DNA of 64,000 nt from the NCBI RefSeq assembly GCF_000422965.1, contig NZ_AUHB01000015.1:84118-148117 (forward strand), written 5' to 3'. Both the position numbers and the translations under genes were made by a program. Below, one piece after another: positions 28,087 to 38,333 of the stretch; positions within the stretch are counted from its first letter, which is position 1, and each line of letters opens with the position of its first letter. The stretch comes from Pleomorphomonas oryzae DSM 16300 (GTDB lineage Bacteria; Pseudomonadota; Alphaproteobacteria; Rhizobiales; Pleomorphomonadaceae). The notes under the pieces are model-generated. The model saw only the letters and a list, made by a program, of their open reading frames with translations, was not told the origin of the DNA and made no database searches.

Positions 28087-29094
28087 TCATGCCACGCCGA
28101 TGCGCAGCAGATCGAGGGTGTGCAGGACGCCGACCGGCTTCTGGTTTTCAACGACGAACAGCACGGAAATCTTGCGATTTTGCAGCAGGTCGAGCGCTTC
28201 CGCCGCGAAGATCTGGGGTGCTACGGTGACCGGTTTGCGCGTCATCACCTCAATGACCGGCGTTTCCAGCTTGGCGGCGCTCAACTGCGGGCCGAGATCG
28301 GAATGCACGAAGCGGCGGAGGTCACCATCGGTCACTACGCCGACCAGACCGCCATCCTTCCCGGTGACGCCAACCACGCCGAAACCACCTGAGCTGATCG
28401 CCAGGATGGCGTCGGTCATTCGGCTGCCTTCGTCAATGATGGGCAGGCGGTCGGTATGCATGATCTCCGCAACGCGTCGAAGCTGCGAGCCGAGCTTGCC
28501 GCCCGGATGCACGATATGGAAATCTGCTTCCGAGAAACCCTTTTTCACCATGACGCCCATCGCAATGGCGTCACCGATGGCGAGTTGGAGTACGGTCGAG
28601 GTGGTCGGCGCCAGGTTGTGCGGGCAGGCTTCGCGCACTCTGGGCAGAATGAGAGCTACATCGGAGGCGGCGGCCAGCGTCGATTCGGCGCCGGCAGTCA
28701 GCGCGACGACCGGAACATCAAAGCGCTTGGCGAAGGCCAGCACGACCGCGAGTTCAGTGGTTTCTCCCGACCAGGACAATGCCAGGATGACGTCGCTGCC
28801 GTCGACCATGCCGAGATCGCCGTGACCGGCCTCGGTGGGGTGGACGTAATAGGCGGGTGTGCCGGTGGATGAAAACGTGGCGGCCAGTTTACGAGCAATA
28901 TGGCCGCTCTTGCCAATGCCGGTGACGATGAGCCGCCCCTTGCCGTTGGCGATGATGTCAATCGCCTTGTCGATGGCTTTGCCAAGCGGGCCGTGCAGTG
29001 CGGCCTCTTCGAGGGCAGTGACGCCCGTACGGGTGATTTCGATGGCATGCAGCGCCGCTGCGAGGGCGGGCTTGGGGAGCGGGCTATCGGTCAT
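28087..29094 (-). CDS. kdsD: Arabinose-5-phosphate isomerase (KpsF/GutQ family)
   Basis: A 335-aa enzyme interconverting ribulose-5-phosphate and arabinose-5-phosphate, the first step to the lipopolysaccharide sugar KDO. An N-terminal SIS domain (GKSGHIARKLAATFSSTGTPA, HPTEAGHGDLG, LSWSGETTEL) is followed by two CBS domains (about 205-330: IMHTDRLPII and VMTRKPVTVA). The start is the ATG at 29094. It converges with the CDF gene, 50 bp away, without an obvious terminator, and diverges from ntrY. Confidence 0.92.
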   Translation of the reverse strand: MTDSPLPKPALAAALHAIEITRTGVTALEEAALHGPLGKAIDKAIDIIANGKGRLIVTGIGKSGHIARKLAATFSSTGTPAYYVHPTEAGHGDLGMVDGSDVILALSWSGETTELAVVLAFAKRFDVPVVALTAGAESTLAAASDVALILPRVREACPHNLAPTTSTVLQLAIGDAIAMGVMVKKGFSEADFHIVHPGGKLGSQLRRVAEIMHTDRLPIIDEGSRMTDAILAISSGGFGVVGVTGKDGGLVGVVTDGDLRRFVHSDLGPQLSAAKLETPVIEVMTRKPVTVAPQIFAAEALDLLQNRKISVLFVVENQKPVGVLHTLDLLRIGVA

Positions 29095-29272
29095 GTCGGC
29101 TTAGATCCGCGTTTATTGGCTGGTCGCCTTGTTAGTTCATTGCGTCAGGATGTAAAGCGAGCCTTGTGGCAGCACCGGGACAAAAAAGACGGATACTCGG
29201 CTTTTGCACCTGGTTTTCGTCAAGAAGCCGCAATCGTGATAGACGGCTCGGATGGTGCAATGGAGACGGACG

Positions 29273-31513
29273 ATGGCGGAGTTGTCGGTTGGTCAGGCTG
29301 AGGTTGCCGCAAAGCCAATGGCAATGAAGGATGTCTACGCCGAGGGACGGGGGCGGCGGCTGGCTGGCCTCGTGCTGGTGGCGGTCGCCACACTGTTCTC
29401 GCTCGGCACCTTTGCGCTGATTTCCAATCTCCTGCCGATACCGCCGACCACCGATATCATCCGCGGCGTGTTGGTGCTCGACGGCCTTTTGCTGGCCGCC
29501 ATGATTTTCATGGTCGGCCAGGAGGTGTGGCGGCTCGGCTGGGCGTGGTTCGAGGGACGGGCGGCGGCCCGCCTGCATCTGCGTGTGGTGGCGCTGTTTG
29601 CCTTCATTGCCGCCTTGCCGGCCGTGATGGTGGCTGTGGCCTTCACGGTTTCGCTCAATCAGGGCTTTGACCACTGGTTCGAATCGCGGACGCGCCAAGT
29701 GGTCGATAACGTGCTGACGGTGGCGAGCGCCTACATGCAGGAACACGCGCGCGTGCTGCGCGCCGATCTCATCAGCATCGCCACTTCGCTTGACGCAGCC
29801 AAACCCCTCTATGACTACGAGCCGACCCGGTTCGAGAATCTGGTGCGACTACAGGCCTCGCTGCATGGCTTGCAGAGCGCCTATCTGCTCGACAAGAACG
29901 GCAACGTCATCGTGCGCTCCGACATCGATCCCAGCGTCAAGACGGTCATGCCGACAGTGGAAGCGATCAACGAGGCGCGCAAGGAGACGGCGGTTCTGCT
30001 GCAGCCCGGTCAGTCCAATCAGGTTGGAGGTCTCCTGAAGCTCAGGACCTATGACGAGACCTATCTCTATATCGTCCGTCTGCTCGACAAGCAGGTGCTG
30101 GATAATCTGAAGCTCGCCCGCGACAGCGCCATGGAATATCGCGAGCTGGAGAACAACCGCTCCGACGTTCAGATCGGCTTCGCCATGATCTTCGGCGGCA
30201 TGTCGCTCGTCTTCCTGCTCGGTGCCATGTGGGTTGGTCTGTCGTTCGCCAATTACCTCGTGGCGCCTATCCGCCACCTGATCAACGCCGCCGATCGGGT
30301 GGCGCATGGAGATCTTTCCGCCGCCGTGCCGGTTGGCGCGACTTCGGACGACATCTCCAGTCTTGGCGCTTCCTTCAACAAGATGACGGTGGAGCTCAGG
30401 AGCCAGCGGCAGGAATTGATCTCAGCCTCGGAAGAGGCGGAACGTCGGCGACGGTTCACCGAAGCGGTGTTGTCGGGCGTGTCGGCCGGCGTTGTCGGCA
30501 TTTCCAACGACGGCCACGTTACCATCGCCAATGCGTCGGCCTTGTCACTGCTCGGGGTGGATCTGTTCAGTTTCGTTGGACGACTGCTGGTCGACGAGGT
30601 GCCGGAGCTGACCCATCTCCTCTTCACTGCGCTCCGCGATGAAGACACGGGGCGATCGCACCAGGAGACCATTGCTCTGGTGCGCGGCAACCACAAGAGC
30701 ACCGTGTTGGTGAAGGTCACGCCCGACCGGTCGCTGGATCGCGAGCATGGTTATGTGGTGACGCTCGACGATATCTCCGAGCTGGTTTCGGCGCAGCGCA
30801 CATCGGCCTGGGCGGACGTCGCCCGGCGCATTGCCCACGAGATCAAGAATCCCCTGACGCCGATCCAACTCAGCGCCGAGCGTATTCGACGGCGGTTCGG
30901 CAAGTTGGTGGTGGACGACGACCGGAGGGTGTTTGATCAGTGTGTCGACACCATCGTGCGGCAGGTAGGTGACATCGGCCGTATGGTCGACGAATTCTCG
31001 CAATTTGCCCGCATGCCCAAACCGTCCTTCGAGGAGCGCGACCTTGGCGAGAGCGTGCGCGAGGCGGTGTTTCTGCTGGGCGTCGGCCATCCCGAGATTA
31101 CCTTTGAGGCGCATCTGCCGGAAACGCCGCTCAAGGGCCACTTCGACCACCGACTGATCAGCCAGGCAGTGGCCAATCTCGTGAAGAATGCGGTGGAAGC
31201 GATCGAAGGGTTGCCCGAAGGCGAGCGGGCGGGGGCGCGCGTCGACGTTTATGGCCGTGAGGCCGGCGGTTTCAACATCGTCGAGGTGGTGGATACCGGC
31301 ATTGGCTTGCCGACCGCCGAGCGGCACCGGCTTTTGGAGCCCTACATGACGACGCGCGAGAAGGGCACCGGTCTCGGCCTTGCCATCGTGCGCAAGATCG
31401 TCGAGGAGCACGGCGGCAGCATCGATCTTCTGGACTCACCAAGGGTCGCCGAAGGCGGACACGGAGCGATGGTCAGGATCAGTCTGCCGACGGATCCCAA
31501 CAGAACGGGTTGA
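29273..31513 (+). CDS. ntrY: Sensor histidine kinase NtrY
   Basis: A 746-aa membrane sensor kinase for nitrogen and redox/envelope responses. Several N-terminal membrane segments precede HAMP (about 350), PAS, HisKA with the phospho-His in [20 protein letters not shown] (near residue 522) and HATPase with VVDTGIGLP and KGTGLGLAIV. I choose the ATG at 29273, which has GGAG upstream; the in-frame ATG at 29252 is possible. It lies 115 bp before ntrX, its partner. In most Rhizobiales this pair follows ntrBC directly, but here ntrBC is about 21 kb away. Confidence 0.93.
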   Translation: MAELSVGQAEVAAKPMAMKDVYAEGRGRRLAGLVLVAVATLFSLGTFALISNLLPIPPTTDIIRGVLVLDGLLLAAMIFMVGQEVWRLGWAWFEGRAAARLHLRVVALFAFIAALPAVMVAVAFTVSLNQGFDHWFESRTRQVVDNVLTVASAYMQEHARVLRADLISIATSLDAAKPLYDYEPTRFENLVRLQASLHGLQSAYLLDKNGNVIVRSDIDPSVKTVMPTVEAINEARKETAVLLQPGQSNQVGGLLKLRTYDETYLYIVRLLDKQVLDNLKLARDSAMEYRELENNRSDVQIGFAMIFGGMSLVFLLGAMWVGLSFANYLVAPIRHLINAADRVAHGDLSAAVPVGATSDDISSLGASFNKMTVELRSQRQELISASEEAERRRRFTEAVLSGVSAGVVGISNDGHVTIANASALSLLGVDLFSFVGRLLVDEVPELTHLLFTALRDEDTGRSHQETIALVRGNHKSTVLVKVTPDRSLDREHGYVVTLDDISELVSAQRTSAWADVARRIAHEIKNPLTPIQLSAERIRRRFGKLVVDDDRRVFDQCVDTIVRQVGDIGRMVDEFSQFARMPKPSFEERDLGESVREAVFLLGVGHPEITFEAHLPETPLKGHFDHRLISQAVANLVKNAVEAIEGLPEGERAGARVDVYGREAGGFNIVEVVDTGIGLPTAERHRLLEPYMTTREKGTGLGLAIVRKIVEEHGGSIDLLDSPRVAEGGHGAMVRISLPTDPNRTG

Positions 31514-31628
31514 TTGTGGATAGTTTGCAGTCGATAGGGCTTCAGATCGTGTGACATTTATGTTACTGCCAAAGCGCCTGGGGACATGAGGACGGCCGCT
31601 AAGCGGCAGAACGGATACGCAGGAAACA

Positions 31629-32999
31629 ATGGCGACCGACATTCTGATCGTTGATGACGAGGTCGATATTCGCGATCTCGTGGCGGGCATCCTGGAAGAC
31701 GAGGGTCATGGTACCCGGACCGCCGGTGACTGCGACAAGGCTCTTCAGGCTATTGCTGAGCGGCGTCCGCAGCTGATTTTCCTCGATATCTGGCTGCAAG
31801 GCAGCCGCATGGACGGCCTGCAACTGCTTGACGAGATCAAGGCCAACAATCCGGATGTGCCGGTGGTGATGATTTCTGGCCACGGCAATGTCGAGACGGC
31901 CGTCTCCGCCATCAAGCGCGGCGCCTATGACTACATTGAGAAGCCGTTCAAGGCTGACCGTCTGGTGTTGATTGCCGAAAGGGCGCTGGAATCCTCGCGC
32001 CTCAAGCGCGAAGTCCGCGAACTGCAAATTCGTTCCGATCGTCAGGAAGGCGTCGTTGGCGGTTCGTCGGTGGTCAATCAGCTCCGCAACACGATCGACC
32101 GTGTGGCGCCGACCAACAGCCGCGTATTGATTTCCGGCCCTTCCGGGTCCGGCAAGGAGTCGGTGGCACGCGCCATCCATGAGCATTCGCACCGGGCGGC
32201 CGGTCCGTTCGTGGTGCTGAATGCCACAGCCTTCTCACCCGAACGCATGGAGGTCGAGCTGTTCGGCAGCGAGTCCGACGCCGACGGCAAGCGCAAGGTC
32301 GGTGCCCTCGAAGAGGCGCATGGCGGTACGCTTTACCTCGACGAGATTGGCGATATGCCGCGCGAGATGCAGAATCGCATGGTGCGCGTCCTTGTCGATC
32401 AGGCTTTCGAACGCGTCGGTGGTACCCAGAAGGTGCACGTGGACGTGCGTTATGTGTCGTCAACGGCGCGCGACCTCGAGCGCGAGATCGCCGAGGGCCA
32501 TTTCCGGGAAGATCTGTTCCATCGTCTGGCTGTGGTGCCGGTGCGCGTGCCGGGCCTCTCGGAGCGGCGCGAGGACATTCCGTTCCTCATCGAACAGATG
32601 ATGCATCAGATATCCCGGGCTACCGGTCTACCGGTGCGGCGCATCGGCGAGGACGCCATGGCCGTTCTGCAGTCGCACGACTGGCCGGGTAATCTCCGCC
32701 AGCTTCGCAACAACGTCGAACGGCTGATGATCCTGACGCGCGGCGATCCGGAGGCAGTGATCACCGCCGACCTCTTGCCATCGGAAATCGGCACCATGTT
32801 GCCGTCGCTGCCGTCTGGTTCGGGCGGCGAGCATCTGATGGCGTTGCCGCTTCGGGAGGCGCGCGAGATTTTCGAGCGGGAATATCTCAAGGCCCAGCTC
32901 AACCGCTTCGGTGGCAATATTTCGCGCACCGCCGAGTTCGTCGGCATGGAGCGTTCGGCTCTGCACCGAAAGCTGAAGAGCCTGGCGATCGCCGGCTGA
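31629..32999 (+). CDS. ntrX: Response regulator NtrX
   Basis: A 456-aa response regulator of the NtrC superfamily. Receiver phospho-Asp in LIFLDIWLQ (about 54), AAA+ domain with Walker A GPSGSGKES and Walker B GTLYLDEIG, and a C-terminal Fis-type helix-turn-helix (NISRTAEFVGMERSALHRKL). The sigma-54 contact loop GAFTGA is replaced by sequence around SESDADGKRKVGALE, as in other alphaproteobacterial NtrX, so it probably does not work through sigma-54. It converges with the DUF930 gene, 8 bp from its stop. Confidence 0.94.
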   Translation: MATDILIVDDEVDIRDLVAGILEDEGHGTRTAGDCDKALQAIAERRPQLIFLDIWLQGSRMDGLQLLDEIKANNPDVPVVMISGHGNVETAVSAIKRGAYDYIEKPFKADRLVLIAERALESSRLKREVRELQIRSDRQEGVVGGSSVVNQLRNTIDRVAPTNSRVLISGPSGSGKESVARAIHEHSHRAAGPFVVLNATAFSPERMEVELFGSESDADGKRKVGALEEAHGGTLYLDEIGDMPREMQNRMVRVLVDQAFERVGGTQKVHVDVRYVSSTARDLEREIAEGHFREDLFHRLAVVPVRVPGLSERREDIPFLIEQMMHQISRATGLPVRRIGEDAMAVLQSHDWPGNLRQLRNNVERLMILTRGDPEAVITADLLPSEIGTMLPSLPSGSGGEHLMALPLREAREIFEREYLKAQLNRFGGNISRTAEFVGMERSALHRKLKSLAIAG

Positions 33000-33007
33000 G
33001 TTGGTTC

Positions 33008-33724
33008 TCAGTCCGTTGGGTCACCTTCGACCAGCTCGGGTAGAGAATGCTGTTCCCACTCTCGATGAGGGATGGGCCTGCCGAGCGTGAAGTCGAAAGA
33101 TGCCACACGGTCGAGAGCGTCGGTCGCAGTGCATCTGAATGACAGCCGATACCATTTGCCGTCAGCGTAGACGGCAGCGCCGGGTGCCTCGATCGATTTC
33201 GAAGTCAGCGACGGATCGGACATCGCATAAGCGACGACATTGTGGGGAACGAAGCCAGCCTTCCAATGCTTGAGCTGTTCCATGGCCTCAATGCTGCATA
33301 GCTGGATCAACCGTTCGTCGCTGCCCAGGGTGGCGATCGTTTGCCGGGTTTCCCGATTCCGCGGGTTGTCCAGGACGGCACTGGCGAAATACTGGGTCGC
33401 CGTTACACGCGTATTGGACGATGGGCTAGCAGTCTGGGCTGGAGGAACTGTCTGGGCCGGAGAGGCCGGCGACGGGCTGATGGCTTGGGGCGGCGGCGTG
33501 GCGATCGGGGAGGGGGCGGCAGGCGCCACTACGGGGCTCTTCGGCGGGGCGACTATGACCACCTCAACCGCGGCGGGCGGTTGAGCAATAGCCATATGGC
33601 GCGGTGTTTCGATGGCGAGAACGGCAAGGAACACTGCATGGCCGACCACTGACAGGGCCGTCGCCGGCCGCGGCAAGGTCTGCGCTATCCTCACTCCGAG
33701 GCCCTCCCACTTTGCCCCAGCCAT
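33008..33724 (-). CDS. DUF930 protein with Pro-rich linker
   Basis: A 238-aa protein with a short N-terminal segment, one hydrophobic stretch (ALSVVGHAVFLAVLAI), a Pro/Ala-rich linker (about 48-100) and a C-terminal DUF930 domain (TLGSDERLIQLCSIEAMEQL to WYRLSFRCTATDAL). The layout resembles a TonB-like envelope protein with a periplasmic domain. Its function is unknown. The start at 33724 is the longest ATG; a shorter GTG start is possible. Its stop is 8 bp from ntrX. Confidence 0.78.
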   Translation of the reverse strand: MAGAKWEGLGVRIAQTLPRPATALSVVGHAVFLAVLAIETPRHMAIAQPPAAVEVVIVAPPKSPVVAPAAPSPIATPPPQAISPSPASPAQTVPPAQTASPSSNTRVTATQYFASAVLDNPRNRETRQTIATLGSDERLIQLCSIEAMEQLKHWKAGFVPHNVVAYAMSDPSLTSKSIEAPGAAVYADGKWYRLSFRCTATDALDRVASFDFTLGRPIPHREWEQHSLPELVEGDPTD

Positions 33725-33941
33725 CGCCGATCTTCGTGGCGGTTTGGTGGATTCGCCTCGGACACGATGTCGTGATCTGCTGGCGCTTCGCCGCTAGCTT
33801 GCCACCTTTTGCTTATTGCGCCCCTTGTGGACTCATTTTGCGGCGAACTCGTTGCCGTTCACCCTCCCTTTACCACGTTGGTCCAGATTTCTCTGAAAGG
33901 GAACGGGATGTTCCCATCGTCTCCGCGTGAGTTTGTTGCGT

Positions 33942-34280
33942 ATGATTACCCGCCAGCATCGCCCGTCTTGGCTCCGCCGCCTGATCCTTCCCGCCGTGAC
34001 GGCTGTTTTCCTCGGCTACTTCGGCTATCATGCCGTCAACGGTGAGTATGGCATGGTGGGACGCGCCCGCTTCGAGAGCCGTACCCAGGAACTCAATGCC
34101 GAGCTGGCCCGCCTCAATGCCGAAAAATCGGCGCTGGAGGCGCACGTCAAGCTATTGCGCCCTTCCAGTCTCGATCAGGACATGGTCGATGAGAGGGCGC
34201 GTGTGCAGCTTTCGGTCGTCAATCCCAATGAAGTCGTCATCATGGATTTTGACAAGCTGGCTCAAGCCAAAACCAATTGA
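33942..34280 (+). CDS. ftsB: Septum formation initiator FtsB/DivIC-family protein
   Basis: A 112-aa single-pass inner-membrane protein. Residues 12-35 form the membrane segment (LILPAVTAVFLGYFGYHAV), followed by a coiled coil (SRTQELNAELARLNAEKSALEAHVKLL) and a C-terminal RARVQLSVVNPNEVVI. This is the form found before pdhA in Rhizobiales, with the FtsB-like division role inferred from the family. ATG 33942 begins MITRQHRPS; a GTG at 33927 is an alternative, and neither has a strong ribosome binding site. Confidence 0.85.
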   Translation: MITRQHRPSWLRRLILPAVTAVFLGYFGYHAVNGEYGMVGRARFESRTQELNAELARLNAEKSALEAHVKLLRPSSLDQDMVDERARVQLSVVNPNEVVIMDFDKLAQAKTN

Positions 34281-34300
34281 CATTGCTATATTTTCCGTTG

Positions 34301-34321
34301 ATTAACTTGATTTCAGTTAAT
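34301..34321. promoter_or_regulatory. Inverted repeat 1 in the pdhA leader
   Basis: ATTAAC (34301-34306) and GTTAAT (34316-34321) with a 9-base spacer. It is one of three inverted repeats packed into the 161-bp gap before pdhA. Confidence 0.45.
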
Positions 34322-34336
34322 TCACTCATCGAGTGA
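34322..34336. promoter_or_regulatory. Inverted repeat 2 in the pdhA leader
   Basis: TCACTC-ATC-GAGTGA is a perfect palindrome with a 3-base centre. Confidence 0.5.
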
Positions 34337-34344
34337 TGCAGCTT

Positions 34345-34363
34345 TCGCATGATTGACATGCGA
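34345..34363. promoter_or_regulatory. Inverted repeat 3 in the pdhA leader
   Basis: TCGCATG-ATTGA-CATGCGA is a perfect 7-bp inverted repeat with a 5-base spacer, about 80 bp before pdhA. It lies 8 bp upstream of a -35-like TTGACT at 34372, a position suited to an operator. Confidence 0.5.
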
Positions 34364-34441
34364 TCCAAACCTTGACTTGCTCCCGGGAAAGGGGTTCCGT
34401 CGGCGCCCTACGAAATAATCCCTACATGGGAGGAACGCTCA

Positions 34442-35512
34442 ATGGCTGTACGACCGGCGACCGAGAAGCGCAGCCGCGCTTCGGCCCCGACCTCCGCAAC
34501 GAGAAAAACCGGCAAGATTTCCAACCCGGCTATCAATTATCAGGTCGCTGAGTTCGATAAGGATGATGAGCTCAAGGCTTATCATGACATGCTGCTGATC
34601 CGACGCTTCGAAGAGAAGGCCGGTCAGCTCTATGGCATGGGTCTGATCGGCGGTTTCTGCCATCTCTATATCGGCCAGGAAGCCGTGGTCGTCGGTATTC
34701 AGAAGGCGCTGCGCGAGGGTGAGGACCAGGTTACCACCTCCTATCGCGATCATGGTCATATGCTGGCCTGCGGCATGGACCCCAAGGGCGTTATGGCCGA
34801 GTTGACTGGTCGCCAGGGCGGTTATTCGCGTGGCAAGGGTGGCTCGATGCACATGTTCAGCCGCGAAAAGCAGTTCTTCGGCGGCCATGGCATTGTCGGT
34901 GCCCAGGTACCAATTGGTGCTGGTCTCGCCTTCGCCGACAAGTATCGCGGCACGGATAACGTATCGGTTGTCTACTTCGGCGACGGTGCTGCCAACCAAG
35001 GTCAGGTTTATGAGACCTTCAACATGGCGCAGCTCTGGAAGCTGCCGGTGATCTTCGTCATCGAGAACAACCGCTATGCCATGGGTACCTCGGTCAGCCG
35101 TTCGTCGGCGCAGACCGATTTCGCCAAGCGCGGCGAGAGCTTCAACATTCCCGGCGAGCAGGTGGATGGCATGGACGTCCGCGCCGTCAAGGCGGCGGCC
35201 GATCGCGCCGTCGAGTGGGCGCGAGCCGGCAATGGTCCCTATATCCTGGAAATGCAGACCTACCGCTATCGCGGTCACTCCATGTCCGATCCGGCCAAGT
35301 ACCGGACCAAGGACGAAGTTCAGAAGATGCGCGACGAGCGTGATCCGATCGAGCAGGTCAGGAAGCGGCTGGTCGAGAAGGGCTGGGCCAGCGAGGACGA
35401 TCTCAAGGAGATCGACAAGAACGTCCGCGCCGTCGTGACGGAAGCGGCTGATTTCGCCTCTGCCGATGCCGAGCCGGATCCCTCCGAGCTCTGGACCGAC
35501 ATTCTTCGCTGA
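34442..35512 (+). CDS. pdhA: Pyruvate dehydrogenase E1 component, alpha subunit
   Basis: A 356-aa thiamine diphosphate subunit decarboxylating pyruvate. The ThDP motif is FGDGAANQGQVYETFNMAQLW, ending ENNRYAMGT, and RYRGHSMSDPAKYRTKDE is the phosphorylation-loop region. The N-terminal 40 residues are basic and Ala/Thr-rich and not conserved. The ATG at 34442 has GGGAGGA upstream. First of three close genes (pdhA-pdhB-pdhC) before lpdA. Confidence 0.96.
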   Translation: MAVRPATEKRSRASAPTSATRKTGKISNPAINYQVAEFDKDDELKAYHDMLLIRRFEEKAGQLYGMGLIGGFCHLYIGQEAVVVGIQKALREGEDQVTTSYRDHGHMLACGMDPKGVMAELTGRQGGYSRGKGGSMHMFSREKQFFGGHGIVGAQVPIGAGLAFADKYRGTDNVSVVYFGDGAANQGQVYETFNMAQLWKLPVIFVIENNRYAMGTSVSRSSAQTDFAKRGESFNIPGEQVDGMDVRAVKAAADRAVEWARAGNGPYILEMQTYRYRGHSMSDPAKYRTKDEVQKMRDERDPIEQVRKRLVEKGWASEDDLKEIDKNVRAVVTEAADFASADAEPDPSELWTDILR

Positions 35513-35533
35513 CCGCGTCGAGAGGATTTGAAA

Positions 35534-36898
<1,365 letters not shown>

Positions 36899-36909
36899 GG
36901 AGAGCTGAA

Positions 36910-38223
36910 ATGCCGATCAAGATTCTGATGCCGGCGCTCTCTCCGACGATGGAGACGGGCAACCTGACCAAATGGAACGTCAAGGTGGGCGATGCCGTGA
37001 AATCCGGCATGGTGCTCGCCGAGATCGAGACCGACAAGGCGACCATGGAGGTCGAGGCGGTCGACGAGGGCGTCGTCGCCAAGCTGGTGGTGGCCGAGGG
37101 CTCGGCCGACGTACCGGTCAACGCGGTGATCGCCATTCTCGCCGAAGAGGGCGAGGATGTTGCCGCCGCGGCGGCTGCTGCCGACGGTGCAGCTCCCGCC
37201 CTGGCCAAGGCGGAAGCGCCCAAGTCCGAGGAAAAGGCTGAGGCGCCGAAGGCGGAAGCTCCCAAGGCGGAAGCCGCCAAGGCGGGTGAGGGCGAGCGCA
37301 TCTTTGCCTCGCCGCTGGCTCGCCGCGTCGCCAAGGACAAGGGCCTCGACCTCAAGTCCGTCAAGGGCTCGGGACCGAAGGGCCGCATCATCCTGCGTGA
37401 TGTCGAAGGGGCCGAGGCTGCGCCGAAGCCGGCCGCTCCGCAGGCGGCGGCTGCCGCTGCCGCGCCGGCCGCCAAGCCGGCTGGTGCCAGCGACGAGATG
37501 ACGCTGAAGCTGTTCGACCCGGAGAGCTACGAGCTGATCCCGCACGACGGCATGCGCAAGACCATCGCCCGCCGTCTCACCGAGTCCAAGCAGACGGTGC
37601 CGCACTTCTACGTCACCGTCGACGTGGAGCTCGACGCGCTCTTGGCCCTGCGCAAGGACATCAACGATGCCGCGCCGACGTCCGACGGCAAGCCGGCCTA
37701 CAAGGTGTCGGTCAACGACATGGTGATCAAGGCCTACGCGCTGGCTCTCAAGGCCGTGCCGGACGCCCACGTCTCCTGGACCGATGGCGGCATGCTGAAG
37801 CACAAGCACGCCGATGTCGGCGTTGCCGTGTCGATCCCCGGCGGCCTGATCACCCCGATCGTCCGCAAGGCCGACGAGAAGAGCCTCTCCACCATCTCCA
37901 ACGAGGTGAAGGATCTCGCCAAACGTGCCAAGGACCGCAAGCTGAAGCCCGAGGAATACCAGGGCGGCACCACCTCGGTGTCCAACCTCGGCATGTTCGG
38001 CGTCAAGGACTTCGCGGCCGTCATCAACCCGCCGCATGCGACCATCCTGGCGGTTGGCGCCGGCGAGCAGCGGGCGGTGGTGAAGGGTGGCCAGCTGGCC
38101 GTCGCCACCGTGATGAGCGTCACGCTCTCCACCGATCACCGCGCCGTCGACGGCGCGCTCGGTGCCGAGCTTCTGCGCGCGTTCAAGGGCTTCATCGAGA
38201 AGCCGATGTCGATGCTGGTGTGA
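36910..38223 (+). CDS. pdhC: Pyruvate dehydrogenase E2, dihydrolipoamide acetyltransferase
   Basis: A 437-aa core acetyltransferase. A lipoyl domain (1-78, [12 protein letters not shown]) is followed by an Ala/Lys/Glu-rich linker, a peripheral-subunit-binding domain (ASPLARRVAKDKGLDLKSVKG) and a catalytic domain ending with DHRAVDGALGAELLRAFK, the His and Asp motif of the acyltransferase family. The gene is 11 bp after pdhB. Confidence 0.96.
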   Translation: MPIKILMPALSPTMETGNLTKWNVKVGDAVKSGMVLAEIETDKATMEVEAVDEGVVAKLVVAEGSADVPVNAVIAILAEEGEDVAAAAAAADGAAPALAKAEAPKSEEKAEAPKAEAPKAEAAKAGEGERIFASPLARRVAKDKGLDLKSVKGSGPKGRIILRDVEGAEAAPKPAAPQAAAAAAAPAAKPAGASDEMTLKLFDPESYELIPHDGMRKTIARRLTESKQTVPHFYVTVDVELDALLALRKDINDAAPTSDGKPAYKVSVNDMVIKAYALALKAVPDAHVSWTDGGMLKHKHADVGVAVSIPGGLITPIVRKADEKSLSTISNEVKDLAKRAKDRKLKPEEYQGGTTSVSNLGMFGVKDFAAVINPPHATILAVGAGEQRAVVKGGQLAVATVMSVTLSTDHRAVDGALGAELLRAFKGFIEKPMSMLV

Positions 38224-38333
38224 CGGAGTTTCTCCGTCGTCCATTTCGGGAGGCGGTTGCCGGCAAGGCCGGCGCCGCCTGCTTCCGGCGCGAGGCTCGT
38301 CCCGCGCCGCAGCCAGATTGAAGGCATAGACCT

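Noticed and set aside
31629..32999. NtrX as a sigma-54 activator
   Set aside because: The GAFTGA loop is missing, in contrast to NtrC at 54993-56435.
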